A stretch of 64,000 bases of DNA from Subtercola sp. (GTDB lineage: Bacteria > Actinomycetota > Actinomycetes > Actinomycetales > Microbacteriaceae), in the NCBI GenBank assembly GCA_025463745.1, contig JAODBB010000005.1, forward strand, positions 59,329 through 123,328. Reading direction: 5' to 3'. A program made the position numbers and the translations under genes. Within the stretch, counting starts at the first letter, position 1; each line of letters starts with the position of its first letter. Below are positions 34,295-42,848 of this stretch, one piece after another. The notes beneath the pieces were generated by a model, which worked only from the letters and a program-made list of their open reading frames with translations, was not told where the DNA came from and made no database searches.

Positions 34295-34310
34295 TCGAAC
34301 ATCTGTTCGA
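34295..34310. promoter_or_regulatory. LexA (SOS) box
   Basis: TCGAACATCTGTTCGA is a perfect match to the actinobacterial/Bacillus SOS box CGAACnnnnGTTCG with flanking T and A. It stands 20 bases upstream of the alkB start and 169 bases before the divergent phosphoketolase gene. Confidence 0.88.
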
Positions 34311-34478
34311 CGTTTCTTTCAATCGCCGCCCGATGTGCCATCAATCGGATTCGGGCGTTCAAGCGGTGTTGGCCCGCTCGACATCACCTCGACCCTGGCC
34401 ACTGCCAGGCGAGATGCTTAGGCTGAGGCAGATAGACCATGCCGCGCGGGCACTGCCCGCTCAGAGGAGGGTTCACCC

Positions 34479-37001
34479 ATGACCGACATCGTTGAAGAGT
34501 CACCGGCGTTCGACGGCATCGAAACGCAAAGCGAGCTCGGCGGGCAGCATCCCTGGCCTGTTCGTGAGCCAGAACCGCTCGAAGGCGAAGAACTGCAGAG
34601 GGTCAACGCCTGGTGGCGCGCAGCCAACTACCTCTCCATCGGGCAGATCTACTTGCTCGACAATCCGCTGCTGAAAGAACCCTTGAGCCGCGACGACATC
34701 AAGCCCCGCCTGCTCGGGCACTGGGGCACCACCCCGGGCCTCAACTTCATCTATGCGCACCTGAACCGCATCATCCAGCAGCGCGAACAGGCGACGCTCT
34801 ACGTCACCGGCCCAGGGCACGGCGGCCCGGGTATGGTGGCGAACGCCTATCTCGACGGCACCTATTCCGAGGTCTACTCCCCCATCAGCAAAACCGAAGA
34901 GGGCATGCGGCGGCTGTTTCGCCAGTTCTCGTTTCCCGGTGGCATTCCGAGTCACGATTCCCCGGAGACCCCGGGCTCGATTCACGAGGGTGGCGAGCTC
35001 GGTTACTCACTCAGCCACGCGTACGGTGCAGCGTTCGACAACCCGAACCTCTTGGTGACGTGCGTGATCGGCGACGGTGAGGCTGAGACCGGGCCTCTGG
35101 CCACGAGCTGGCACTCGAACAAGTTTCTCGACGCCGCTCAAGACGGCGTCGTGCTGCCGATTCTGCACCTGAACGGCTACAAGATCGCCAACCCGACCGT
35201 TCTGGCGCGCATTCCCGAAGACGAGCTGCTCGACCTCATGCGCGGCTACGGCCACAACCCGCACATCGTCTCTGGCGGGTTCGACGACGAAGACCCGCTG
35301 CTCGTGCACCAGCGCATGGCAGAAACGCTCGACGAGGTGCTCAACGAGATAGCCGAGATCAAGCGCCAAGCCGCAGACGGCAGCCTCACGGGCACCGCCC
35401 GGTGGCCCATGATCATCTTGCGCACTCCGAAAGGCTGGACCTGCCCGAAGGAGATCGACGGGCTGCCCGTCGAGAACACCTGGCGCGCACACCAGGTGCC
35501 GCTGGCGAATGCCCGCGATACCGAAGCACACACGCGCATTCTCGAAGACTGGCTGAAGAAGTACAAGCCTGAAGAGCTCTTCGACGCGAGCGGGGCGCCC
35601 TTCGACTTCATCACCGACCTGGCGCCGCGCGGAGAGCTGCGGATGAGCGCCACCCCGTTCGCAAACGGGGGCCTGTTGCGGCGCGAACTCGATCTGCCCG
35701 ACTTTCGCGATTACGGCGTCGACGTGCCGAGCCCTGGGGCCACCGACGACTCGGCCACGAAGGTACTCGGCGATTGGCTCGCCGACGTCATCGAGAAGAA
35801 CCCCGACAACTTTCGTATCTTCGGCCCCGACGAAACGGCCTCCAATCGGTTGCAAGGGGTCTACAAGAGCACCGAGAAGCAGTGGAACTCTGCCATCTGG
35901 CCCATCGACGAGCATCTCGCCCGCGCCGGGAGGGTGATGGAGGTGCTCTCGGAGCATCAGTGCGAGGGCTGGCTCGAAGGCTATCTGCTGACCGGCCGGC
36001 ACGGTCTGTTCAACTGCTACGAGGCGTTCATACACATCATCGATTCGATGGCGAACCAGCACGCCAAGTGGTTGAAGGTGTCACGCACCATTCCGTGGCG
36101 CCGCTCCATCTCCTCGCTGAACTATCTGCTCTCGTCGCACGTCTGGCGGCAAGACCACAATGGCTTCAGCCACCAAGACCCCGGCTTCATCGACCACATG
36201 GTCAACAAGAAGGCCGACGTTGTGCGGGTCTACCTGCCCGTCGACGCCAACACCCTGCTCAGCACATACGACCACTGTCTGCGCTCAGTCGACTACATCA
36301 ACGTGGTCGTCGCCGGAAAGCAGCCGGCCCCCAACTGGCTCACGATGCAGGAGGCCGTTGCGCACTGCACTCGCGGACTCGGCATCTGGCCGTGGGCGGG
36401 CACAGAGGTCGCGGGCGAACAACCCGACGTGGTACTCGCCTGCGCGGGAGACGTACCCGCACTCGAGACGCTCGCCGCGGCTGCTCTTCTGCGCGAGCAC
36501 CTTCCTCAGCTGAAGGTGCGGGTCGTGAACGTGATCGACCTCATGCGGCTGCAGTCGGCCAGCGAGCATCCGCACGGCCTCGCCGACGAAGAGTTCGACA
36601 CCATCTTCACAACCGACAAGCCCGTCGTTTTCGCCTACCACGGGTACCCGTCGCTCATCCATCGGCTCACCTATCGCCGCACGGGGCATGTCAACCTGCA
36701 CGTGAGGGGCTACAAAGAGGAGGGCACAACCACCACGCCGTTCGACATGGTGATGCTCAACGACCTCGACCGGTATCACCTCGTGATGGATGTCATCGAT
36801 CGCGTGCCCGGCCTGGCCGTCGTGGCCGCCGAGCTGCGCCAAGAGATGCAAGACGCTCGTATGCGCGCACGGGCATATACGCGGGAACACGGCGAAGACA
36901 TTCCCATCGTGGCCGAGTGGAGCTGGTCTCGATCAGACGGCACGGGCCTCTCACAACAGAGCACGACGGCCGACGACGATACCGGGGGTGACAACGTCTG
37001 A
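34479..37001 (+). CDS. xfp: xylulose-5-phosphate/fructose-6-phosphate phosphoketolase
   Basis: 840 residues, full length. [57 protein letters not shown] and [10 protein letters not shown] are near-invariant in phosphoketolases; [20 protein letters not shown] binds thiamine diphosphate and Mg. It splits xylulose 5-phosphate (or fructose 6-phosphate) with phosphate into acetyl phosphate and a triose or tetrose phosphate. CAGAGGAGGG precedes the ATG. Partner acetate kinase or phosphotransacetylase genes are not in the window. It links functionally to the split transketolase at the left end. Confidence 0.96.
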   Translation: MTDIVEESPAFDGIETQSELGGQHPWPVREPEPLEGEELQRVNAWWRAANYLSIGQIYLLDNPLLKEPLSRDDIKPRLLGHWGTTPGLNFIYAHLNRIIQQREQATLYVTGPGHGGPGMVANAYLDGTYSEVYSPISKTEEGMRRLFRQFSFPGGIPSHDSPETPGSIHEGGELGYSLSHAYGAAFDNPNLLVTCVIGDGEAETGPLATSWHSNKFLDAAQDGVVLPILHLNGYKIANPTVLARIPEDELLDLMRGYGHNPHIVSGGFDDEDPLLVHQRMAETLDEVLNEIAEIKRQAADGSLTGTARWPMIILRTPKGWTCPKEIDGLPVENTWRAHQVPLANARDTEAHTRILEDWLKKYKPEELFDASGAPFDFITDLAPRGELRMSATPFANGGLLRRELDLPDFRDYGVDVPSPGATDDSATKVLGDWLADVIEKNPDNFRIFGPDETASNRLQGVYKSTEKQWNSAIWPIDEHLARAGRVMEVLSEHQCEGWLEGYLLTGRHGLFNCYEAFIHIIDSMANQHAKWLKVSRTIPWRRSISSLNYLLSSHVWRQDHNGFSHQDPGFIDHMVNKKADVVRVYLPVDANTLLSTYDHCLRSVDYINVVVAGKQPAPNWLTMQEAVAHCTRGLGIWPWAGTEVAGEQPDVVLACAGDVPALETLAAAALLREHLPQLKVRVVNVIDLMRLQSASEHPHGLADEEFDTIFTTDKPVVFAYHGYPSLIHRLTYRRTGHVNLHVRGYKEEGTTTTPFDMVMLNDLDRYHLVMDVIDRVPGLAVVAAELRQEMQDARMRARAYTREHGEDIPIVAEWSWSRSDGTGLSQQSTTADDDTGGDNV

Positions 37002-37020
37002 CGTGCTCACGGGGTGGCAG

Positions 37021-37077
37021 ACCGGCGGCAATGCAGCGCTGCATCCCACCACCCCGGTATCGGCGGCGATCCCGGGG
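37021..37077. terminator. hairpins between convergent xfp and MFS genes
   Basis: ATGCAGCGCTGCAT (37031-37044) is a perfect 14-base palindrome inside a larger GGGGTGG/CCACCACCCC pairing. CCCCGG (37052-37057) and CCGGGG (37072-37077) form a second stem. Placed between convergent genes, they probably end both transcripts. Confidence 0.6.
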
Positions 37078-37078
37078 C

Positions 37079-38374
37079 TCAAGGGGCCGCGAGGTCGGCG
37101 GCGACACCATCTGACGGGTGAGCCTGCAGGCCGGCGGTGGATGCTCGGTGGCGCCAGATCGCAGCATGCACCAGCCCGAACACACCGACGGCTGCGGCAG
37201 CGCACGCCGACACGACAAAAGCACTGAAGGCAGAGCCACCGTCGATGGCGATGCCGGTCATGGCGCCGCCGACCGTCACCCCGAGCGAGAGACCGATCGA
37301 GGGCCAGGTCAACGCCTCCGTCAGCCGCGCCTCGTCGACTCTCGACGCGATGAGTGACGTGCCCGAAATGAGCACCGGTGTGGTGACCAGCCCGGCGACG
37401 AAGATCAGGCTGGCGACCACGGCCGGCGTGCGAAACAGCAGCAGGCTCGGCACCACCACGGCGTAGGCCAACGTACTGACGAGCACTCGCGTGGTCGGCG
37501 CCCAGTGCGCACTGAGCGGCCCGAATGCGAAGCCGGCCACGACGCTGCCGACGGCGAACACCGCAAGAATGACCCCGGCGAGCCAGGTTTGTCCCGCCTC
37601 ACGAGAAACCCCCACGGCGCCGACGTCGATCGACGCGAAGACGACTCCGACCGCCAGGTAGATGGGCAGAAGGGGCGCGACGCCAGAGGGCAGGCGCCAG
37701 CGGCGACGACCGGCCGGAGACGGCACGTCGGCGACCCGGCGGCCGCGCACCGGTGGCGTGGTCTTCTTCTGCGACCACAGCCAGAAGCCGCCGACCAGCG
37801 TAGCCACCACCCCGGTCGCGAAACCCACCACGGTGCCGGCCGTCGCCGCGATGAGCGTCACCACGGGCGGCCCGACCACGAACACGAGTTCGTCGCTGAC
37901 CGACTCGAGCGCGAGCGAGGTGTGCCGCTCGGCCGGAGCCGACAACAGGTAACGCCAGCGCGCACGAACGAGCGATCCCATGTCGATCGACGCCGCGCCG
38001 AGTGCGAACGCCGAAACGAACCAGGTCGCGACGGGGGCGCCGAGCACCACGGTTGCCACCAGTGCTGCGGCCGCGACCACGGTGGCCGCCAGGCTGAACG
38101 GCACGATGAGGCGCTGGCCACGGGCATCCACCGCCCTCGACCACAGCGGGCCCCCGACGGCGATGCCGAGCACGATGGTGCCGGCGACGGCCCCCGCGAG
38201 GGCGAAGCTGCCGGTCTGGCCGGCGACCAGCAGAATTGTGGCGATGCCCGAGGTCGAGCGCAGAATGCGACCGAGCCAGCCGGCGACGACGAAACGCGCC
38301 GAGCCGACGACCCGAAGAATGTCGGCGTACGAGCCGAAGAAACGAATGCGCGCAGAAGACACGCTGAACCTCAC
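37079..38374 (-). CDS. major facilitator superfamily protein
   Basis: 431 residues from GTG, 12 predicted spans with a long basic central loop (SQKKTTPPVRGRRVADVPSP). The N-terminal half has GPLWSRAVDARGQRLIVPFS in the loop-2 position of MFS motif A and the second half has FGPLSAHWAPTTRVLV. It resembles uncharacterised actinobacterial MFS proteins; the substrate is unknown. It is convergent with xfp. Confidence 0.82.
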   Translation of the reverse strand: MRFSVSSARIRFFGSYADILRVVGSARFVVAGWLGRILRSTSGIATILLVAGQTGSFALAGAVAGTIVLGIAVGGPLWSRAVDARGQRLIVPFSLAATVVAAAALVATVVLGAPVATWFVSAFALGAASIDMGSLVRARWRYLLSAPAERHTSLALESVSDELVFVVGPPVVTLIAATAGTVVGFATGVVATLVGGFWLWSQKKTTPPVRGRRVADVPSPAGRRRWRLPSGVAPLLPIYLAVGVVFASIDVGAVGVSREAGQTWLAGVILAVFAVGSVVAGFAFGPLSAHWAPTTRVLVSTLAYAVVVPSLLLFRTPAVVASLIFVAGLVTTPVLISGTSLIASRVDEARLTEALTWPSIGLSLGVTVGGAMTGIAIDGGSAFSAFVVSACAAAAVGVFGLVHAAIWRHRASTAGLQAHPSDGVAADLAAP

Positions 38375-38539
38375 TGGCCGGCCATCGAAGGCGAGAATGC
38401 TCGCCGGCTGCTCGGGGTCGACGCCCCTAGTTTAGGCGACGAGCCCGCGGGGAGAGCGCCCTCGACCCGCAAACACACCCCCGGGCGGTACGTCGTAGAG
38501 TGGATGTACTGATTCGACCCCTCGCGGAGAGCCTCACTT

Positions 38540-39100
38540 ATGCAACCGAAGCCGGTTCTATTCACCGTCGTGGGTGTGAGCTTCTCTGAGCCACGGTTCG
38601 CCTTCGATGTCGTCGTGCCGCGTGATGACAGCACGCTCTTCACCGGATTCGCCGGGGTGCTTCCCGCGGTCACGGCAATGGAGAATCACGGCGAGACCTA
38701 CGACCATGTCGGCGATTCGCGAACGGTCCGGCTCTCAGACGGCGGCACCTTTCGCGAAGAGATCGTGCGTTATGTGCGCCCGCACGGGGTGGTCGATGCG
38801 AACCCGCCGCCCGGCGAAGCATCAACTGGTCACTTCGACTATGACGTCACCACGTTCACCGGCCTGCTGAGCCACATCGTCTCTGACGCGACGGCCCGCT
38901 GGACGTACGCTCCCGGCACCACCGGCCGCACCCACATCACCTGGGCCTACGCCTACCGCCCACTGCCCGGGCGCACGTTCGTCGTTCGGCGGCTCATCGG
39001 CCCGCTCTGGATGCGCTACATGCGCCGATCGATGCGCAACGTACTGGCCGCCATCGTCGACGAACGCCGGGCGGGCACCCCGGAGCCTGAAGGTGCCTGA
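38540..39100 (+). CDS. SRPBCC-superfamily protein
   Basis: 186 residues. A DVVVPRDDSTLFTGFAGVLP start, the central GGTFREEIVRYVRPHGV and DYDVTTFTG, then THITWAYAYRPLPGRTFVVR and a final helix (MRYMRRSMRNVLAAIVDERR) give the helix-grip outline of SRPBCC lipid/ligand-binding proteins. The stop overlaps the start of the next gene by eight bases (GTGCCTGA), so it is made together with an apparently inactive hydrolase-fold protein. The ligand is unknown. Confidence 0.75.
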   Translation: MQPKPVLFTVVGVSFSEPRFAFDVVVPRDDSTLFTGFAGVLPAVTAMENHGETYDHVGDSRTVRLSDGGTFREEIVRYVRPHGVVDANPPPGEASTGHFDYDVTTFTGLLSHIVSDATARWTYAPGTTGRTHITWAYAYRPLPGRTFVVRRLIGPLWMRYMRRSMRNVLAAIVDERRAGTPEPEGA

Positions 39101-39776
39101 GTTCATCGACATTCCGTCGCCGAGCTGGCCGCTGACCTTCGGCACCCCGGGAAACCCTTCGGTCGTGGTCGTGCACGACAGTTTCGGGCGGTTACCCTAC
39201 CTCGAGTCGTATGCAACGGCGCTGGCCTCTCGCGACTTCTACGTCGTCGTGCCCGACCTCTTCAACGGTCTCGCGACCATCCAGGCCGAAGGGGCCGACG
39301 AGTTGCGCGGCGGCATCGACATCGGCTTCGCGCTGGCCGCTCTCGAAGACGCCGTCGAGCTGGGGCGTGGCCACGGCTTCGACGGGGCGCCCGACGCGAG
39401 CATCCAGAGTCAGAGCACCAAGGTCGGGCTCCTCGGCTTCGAAGTGGGCGGCTGGCTCGCCTTGCGCTTGGCCCAGTCGGGTTCGGTCGACGCGGTCATC
39501 GCCTACAGCGCCGGCCTCGGCGACGACGAGCCGGGCATCGTGCCGTGCCCTGTGCTGCTGAACTTCTGCGAGAACGGCGAGTGGGGAGTGGGGCATCAGG
39601 CGGATTCGTTCGTGAGCCGCCTCAAGGAGATGGGCACGCCGGTCAGCCGGCACACCTACACGGGAACGTCGAGCTTCTTTGCCAACGCCACCCTGCTCGA
39701 CCGGCTCGACAAGAACGCCGCCGCCCTCGCCTTCGCGCGCTCCACCTACTTCTTGCAAGAGCAGCTCGAGCAATAG
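39093..39776 (+). CDS. dienelactone hydrolase-fold protein lacking the catalytic triad
   Basis: 227 residues from GTG, with GGAG upstream. VVVHDSFGRLPYLESYATALASRDFYVVVPDLF is the standard opening of the dienelactone hydrolase family in two halves, and the nucleophile elbow is recognisable as GLLGFEVGGWLALRLA. However, the expected Cys of GxCxGG is Glu117, the first acidic residue is Asp in HDSFG, the triad-Asp strand reads LLNFCENGEWG, and the terminal His position is Ser194 (YTGTSSFF). All three catalytic residues appear lost, so it is probably a binding or regulatory protein. Confidence 0.85.
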   Translation: MPEFIDIPSPSWPLTFGTPGNPSVVVVHDSFGRLPYLESYATALASRDFYVVVPDLFNGLATIQAEGADELRGGIDIGFALAALEDAVELGRGHGFDGAPDASIQSQSTKVGLLGFEVGGWLALRLAQSGSVDAVIAYSAGLGDDEPGIVPCPVLLNFCENGEWGVGHQADSFVSRLKEMGTPVSRHTYTGTSSFFANATLLDRLDKNAAALAFARSTYFLQEQLEQ

Positions 39777-39871
39777 CCGTCGAACTGCGGAATCGGGCGG
39801 GTCGTCGCCCGCCGCACCCGCCCGATTCCGTAGCTCGACGCCGTGGCTCGACCGCCGTAGTTCGACGCCGG

Positions 39872-40390
39872 TCAGCGGTTGACGTCGAAGAGGTGATGTA
39901 CGGGGTCGTGAATGTAGTAGCGCGCGAGGGTGTCTACGGTGAAGCCCGAGCCGTCGCTGCGGCGGCCGGTGCGACCCCATTGGCCGTCGGGCACGCGCTC
40001 GAACGCGGAGGCTATCGATTCGGCCGCCTCGACAAGCTGGGCAGAGACCACAGCCGGGTCTTGCTCGTTGTAGCGCTCTTCGACGGCCGTGGCATCCTGA
40101 TCCCAGTTGGCGAATTCGGGATCGTCTTCGGCCAGCATCAGGGCCAGACGCCCCGCGAAGATGCGAAACACATCGCGCACGTGGGCGCCGTATTCGAGTG
40201 CTGACCAGGTCTCGGCGTCGGGCCGCACCGCAACGTCGGCGCGCTTGAGCACGGCCGGCCAAGCCGCTGCATTCTCGCGAGTCAGGCGCGGCACGTCGAT
40301 TGCTTCGGTCGCCGATGAGCCGAACCCGCACTCGGGGCACGCTCGCTCGAGAACCCAGGTCCAGTTTTTTGTGTCGGGAACGATAACCAT
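39872..40390 (-). CDS. DinB-family protein
   Basis: 172 residues. The N-terminus carries ERACPECGFG, common in actinobacterial DinB-like proteins. Helices with WSALEYGAHVRDVFRIFAGRL and the C-terminal ARYYIHDPVHHLFDV give the three-His metal site of the DinB/mycothiol-transferase superfamily. Members act as thiol transferases (mycothiol or bacillithiol) or remain unassigned. It is monocistronic and convergent with the hydrolase-fold gene. Confidence 0.82.
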   Translation of the reverse strand: MVIVPDTKNWTWVLERACPECGFGSSATEAIDVPRLTRENAAAWPAVLKRADVAVRPDAETWSALEYGAHVRDVFRIFAGRLALMLAEDDPEFANWDQDATAVEERYNEQDPAVVSAQLVEAAESIASAFERVPDGQWGRTGRRSDGSGFTVDTLARYYIHDPVHHLFDVNR

Positions 40391-40493
40391 CTGAACAGCA
40401 TAGAAAGAACCTCGGGGACGAGCCCCGCGAATTCTCGCCAGCGTTCCGCGTAAACCTGCCAGGGTTGTGGATGCCCGGCTAAGGTGACTTGCC

Positions 40494-40805
40494 ATGACCA
40501 CTTTCTCTGCCGATGTCGTCGGCGCGATACTCGCGCACATGAACAACGACCACCCTGAAGACAACCTCGTCATCGTTCGCGCGTTCGGTGCACCCGATGC
40601 CGAACGTGCCGAGATGATCGACCTCGACACGCTCGGCGCAACCTGGAGCGCCTGGCTGGTGCCAGAAGACGAGCGCACCCAGGTCGTCATCCCGTGGCCG
40701 GCCGGCGCTATCGAGACGCGCGCCGAGATTCGCCAGCAGATCGTCGCACTCTACGATTCGGCGAGCGCCGCGCTCGGTCTTCCGCCCCGTCACGGCGTCG
40801 AGTAA
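40494..40805 (+). CDS. DUF2470 protein, heme-handling domain
   Basis: 103 residues. AILAHMNNDHPEDNLVIVRAFG at the start and MIDLDTLGATW in the middle are the DUF2470 signature, the domain that forms part of HugZ-type heme oxygenases and occurs alone beside heme genes. It is followed at 29 bases by heme oxygenase, and its stop lies inside the iron box, so the two are probably jointly linked to iron supply. Heme binding or transfer is inference. Confidence 0.85.
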   Translation: MTTFSADVVGAILAHMNNDHPEDNLVIVRAFGAPDAERAEMIDLDTLGATWSAWLVPEDERTQVVIPWPAGAIETRAEIRQQIVALYDSASAALGLPPRHGVE

Positions 40806-40821
40806 GGTTAGGGTAACCTAC
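40803..40821. promoter_or_regulatory. IdeR/DtxR iron box
   Basis: AGGTTA-GGG-TAACCT (40805-40819) is a perfect palindrome matching the core of the DtxR/IdeR consensus (TTAGGTTAGSCTAACCTAA). It stands 15 bases before the heme oxygenase start, overlapping the end of the DUF2470 gene. Confidence 0.85.
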
Positions 40822-40834
40822 CCCAGGAGTCGAT

Positions 40835-41494
40835 GTGTCGAATGTGATCCCCTTCTCTAAGGCCCTGCGCGAGCGCACCTGGTCTGGCCACGGTGAGAGC
40901 GAAGGGGCCGGCTTCATGAGCGATCTCATGAGCGGCCGGGGCAGCCGCGACGACTACATCGCGCTCGTCGCACAGCACTACTTCATCTACGAGGCCATCG
41001 AATCGGCGGCCGAGAAAATGACAGACGACCCGACCGCCGCCCCGTTCATCTCGCCCAAACTCACACGCCTGCCCGCCATTCGTGAAGACTTGCGTTTTCT
41101 GATCGGCGACGACTGGCTCGAACAGATCACCCCGCTGAACACAACGGCCCGGTACGTGGCTCGCATCAACGAGGTAGGCGAGGGCTGGCCCGGCGGGTTC
41201 ATCGCACACCACTACACGCGTTACCTCGGCGACCTGTCGGGTGGCCAGGTCATCCGCACCCTCATGCAGCGACAGTTCGGGTTCGAGACCAACGGCGTGG
41301 GCTTCTACCTTTTCGCCGACATCGCGAAGCCACGTGAATTCAAAGAGACCTACCGTGCCCAGCTCGACGCCGTCGGCTGGAGCGACGCCGAGCGCGACCG
41401 GGTGATCGACGAGGTCATCGAGGCGTACCGTTTCAACACAGCGTTGTTCATCGATCTCGCCAACGCCAAGGCCGCGGCCGCAGCCGCAGCATAA
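40835..41494 (+). CDS. hmuO: heme oxygenase (HmuO/HO-1 type)
   Basis: 219 residues from GTG, CAGGAG upstream. SKALRERTWSGHGESEGAGF contains the proximal His; YIALVAQHYFIYEAIE, FIAHHYTRYLGDLSGGQVIR (the distal helix with GDLSGG) and YRFNTALFIDL are conserved. It opens heme to biliverdin, CO and iron using a reductase partner, releasing iron in the cytosol. The iron box upstream places it under iron repression. The Ala-rich C-terminus is non-conserved. Confidence 0.93.
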   Translation: MSNVIPFSKALRERTWSGHGESEGAGFMSDLMSGRGSRDDYIALVAQHYFIYEAIESAAEKMTDDPTAAPFISPKLTRLPAIREDLRFLIGDDWLEQITPLNTTARYVARINEVGEGWPGGFIAHHYTRYLGDLSGGQVIRTLMQRQFGFETNGVGFYLFADIAKPREFKETYRAQLDAVGWSDAERDRVIDEVIEAYRFNTALFIDLANAKAAAAAAA

Positions 41495-41545
41495 CCGGTC
41501 GGGGCCGCAGCGTGACCGGGCGAATGCCATTGGTGGCGGCGGCGG

Positions 41546-42817
41546 TCAACCGCGCCGCATGAACCTCTGCACGTTCGCATCCACGATGATGTCTGAGGGT
41601 CGCAACGGCCTCGTCAGGTAGAGACCTTCGAGAGACGTGAGCCTGCTGAGCGCCACGTACGTCTGCCCTGAGCTGAACACCCGAGACCCCAGGTCGACGA
41701 TGGCCGAGTCATATGTCTTGCCCTGGGACTTGTGGATGGTCACCGCCCACGCCAGCCGCAGGGGAAACTGGGTGAACTCCCCCACCACGTCTTTCGTCAG
41801 CTGCTTGCTGGTCTGCGAGTAGTTGTATTTGTACTTCTCCCAGCTCACCGGTTCGACCTCGTGCACCTCACCCTCGACCTCGACCCAGACAGAACCGGAG
41901 ACCTTCGTCACGGTTCCTACCGTGCCATTCACCCAGCGCTGGTCTGAGTCGTTGCGTAAGAACATCACCTGAGCGCCGGCCTTCAGCTCGAGGTTCTCGT
42001 CGGCAGGAAACGCGCGCCCCCCGAAGTCGCCGGACACCTGAGCCTTCGCGGTCTTCACCGGCCCCTTGAGGCGCTTCAGCGCTTCGGCATTGATGCGGTT
42101 GACCGAGTCGTTTCGCGTCGCGAGGGTGATGGTTCCGTCGGTCGGCGGTGTTCGCGCCCCGGCGCCATTCAGAACGTCGGCGATCTCTTTCGTGACCATG
42201 CCGTGCCGCACCGCGTTGAGCATGAACTTGAATTGGTCGTCGTGCTGCCGGTGAATCTCGGTGAGTTCGACGATGTTGAGCGTCGCCTCGCGCCACACCT
42301 TCGCGTCGAAGAACCACATCGACGAGTAGTGATCGCTGAAATAGGCCCGCTCGTCGGAATCGCCCGGCACCGGCGCGAGCTGGTACGGGTCACCGAACAA
42401 AACCACCTGCACTCCGCCGAACGCCTCGAGGGGCCGCTGCCGCGCCTGACGAAGACTGCGATCGATGGCATCCATGAGATCGGCATTCACCATCGACACC
42501 TCGTCGATCACGAGCGTATCGATGGTGTTGAGCAGTTTGCGCACATCTCCGCCCTGCTCGATGTCGTGGTCGGCAATGACGCCGATCGGCAGCCGAAAGA
42601 GCGAATGGATGGTCTGCCCGCCCACATTCAGCGCGGCGACACCGGTCGGGGCAGAGATGACGAGCTGTTTCTCTGTGTTCCACGCCAGGTGGTTCAGCAG
42701 CGTGGATTTTCCGGTACCCGCCCGACCCGTGACGAACACGTGGTTCTTCGTGCCCTCGATGAGGTCGAAGACACGCTTCTGCTCGGCAGAGAGCTCGGGA
42801 GCGCCTACTTTTGCCAC
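41546..42817 (-). CDS. Pif1/RecD-like SF1B DNA helicase
   Basis: 423 residues from GTG. Walker A is GRAGTGKSTLLNHLAW (residues 31-46), then ISAPTGVAALNVGGQTIHSLF (motif Ia/Ib), Walker B LVIDEVSMVNADLMDAIDRSL, VLFGDPYQLAPV (motif III), and at the end AVTIHKSQGKTYDSAIVDLG with YVALSRLTSLEGLYL (motifs V and VI). All helicase motifs are intact. These Pif1-like enzymes unwind 5'-3' and act at G-quadruplexes or forks. It sits 31 bases downstream of the CopD-CtaG gene with no evident functional link. Confidence 0.9.
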   Translation of the reverse strand: MAKVGAPELSAEQKRVFDLIEGTKNHVFVTGRAGTGKSTLLNHLAWNTEKQLVISAPTGVAALNVGGQTIHSLFRLPIGVIADHDIEQGGDVRKLLNTIDTLVIDEVSMVNADLMDAIDRSLRQARQRPLEAFGGVQVVLFGDPYQLAPVPGDSDERAYFSDHYSSMWFFDAKVWREATLNIVELTEIHRQHDDQFKFMLNAVRHGMVTKEIADVLNGAGARTPPTDGTITLATRNDSVNRINAEALKRLKGPVKTAKAQVSGDFGGRAFPADENLELKAGAQVMFLRNDSDQRWVNGTVGTVTKVSGSVWVEVEGEVHEVEPVSWEKYKYNYSQTSKQLTKDVVGEFTQFPLRLAWAVTIHKSQGKTYDSAIVDLGSRVFSSGQTYVALSRLTSLEGLYLTRPLRPSDIIVDANVQRFMRRG

Positions 42818-42848
42818 GATGCCGACCCCGCCGGCTCTGCCGCGCCGC

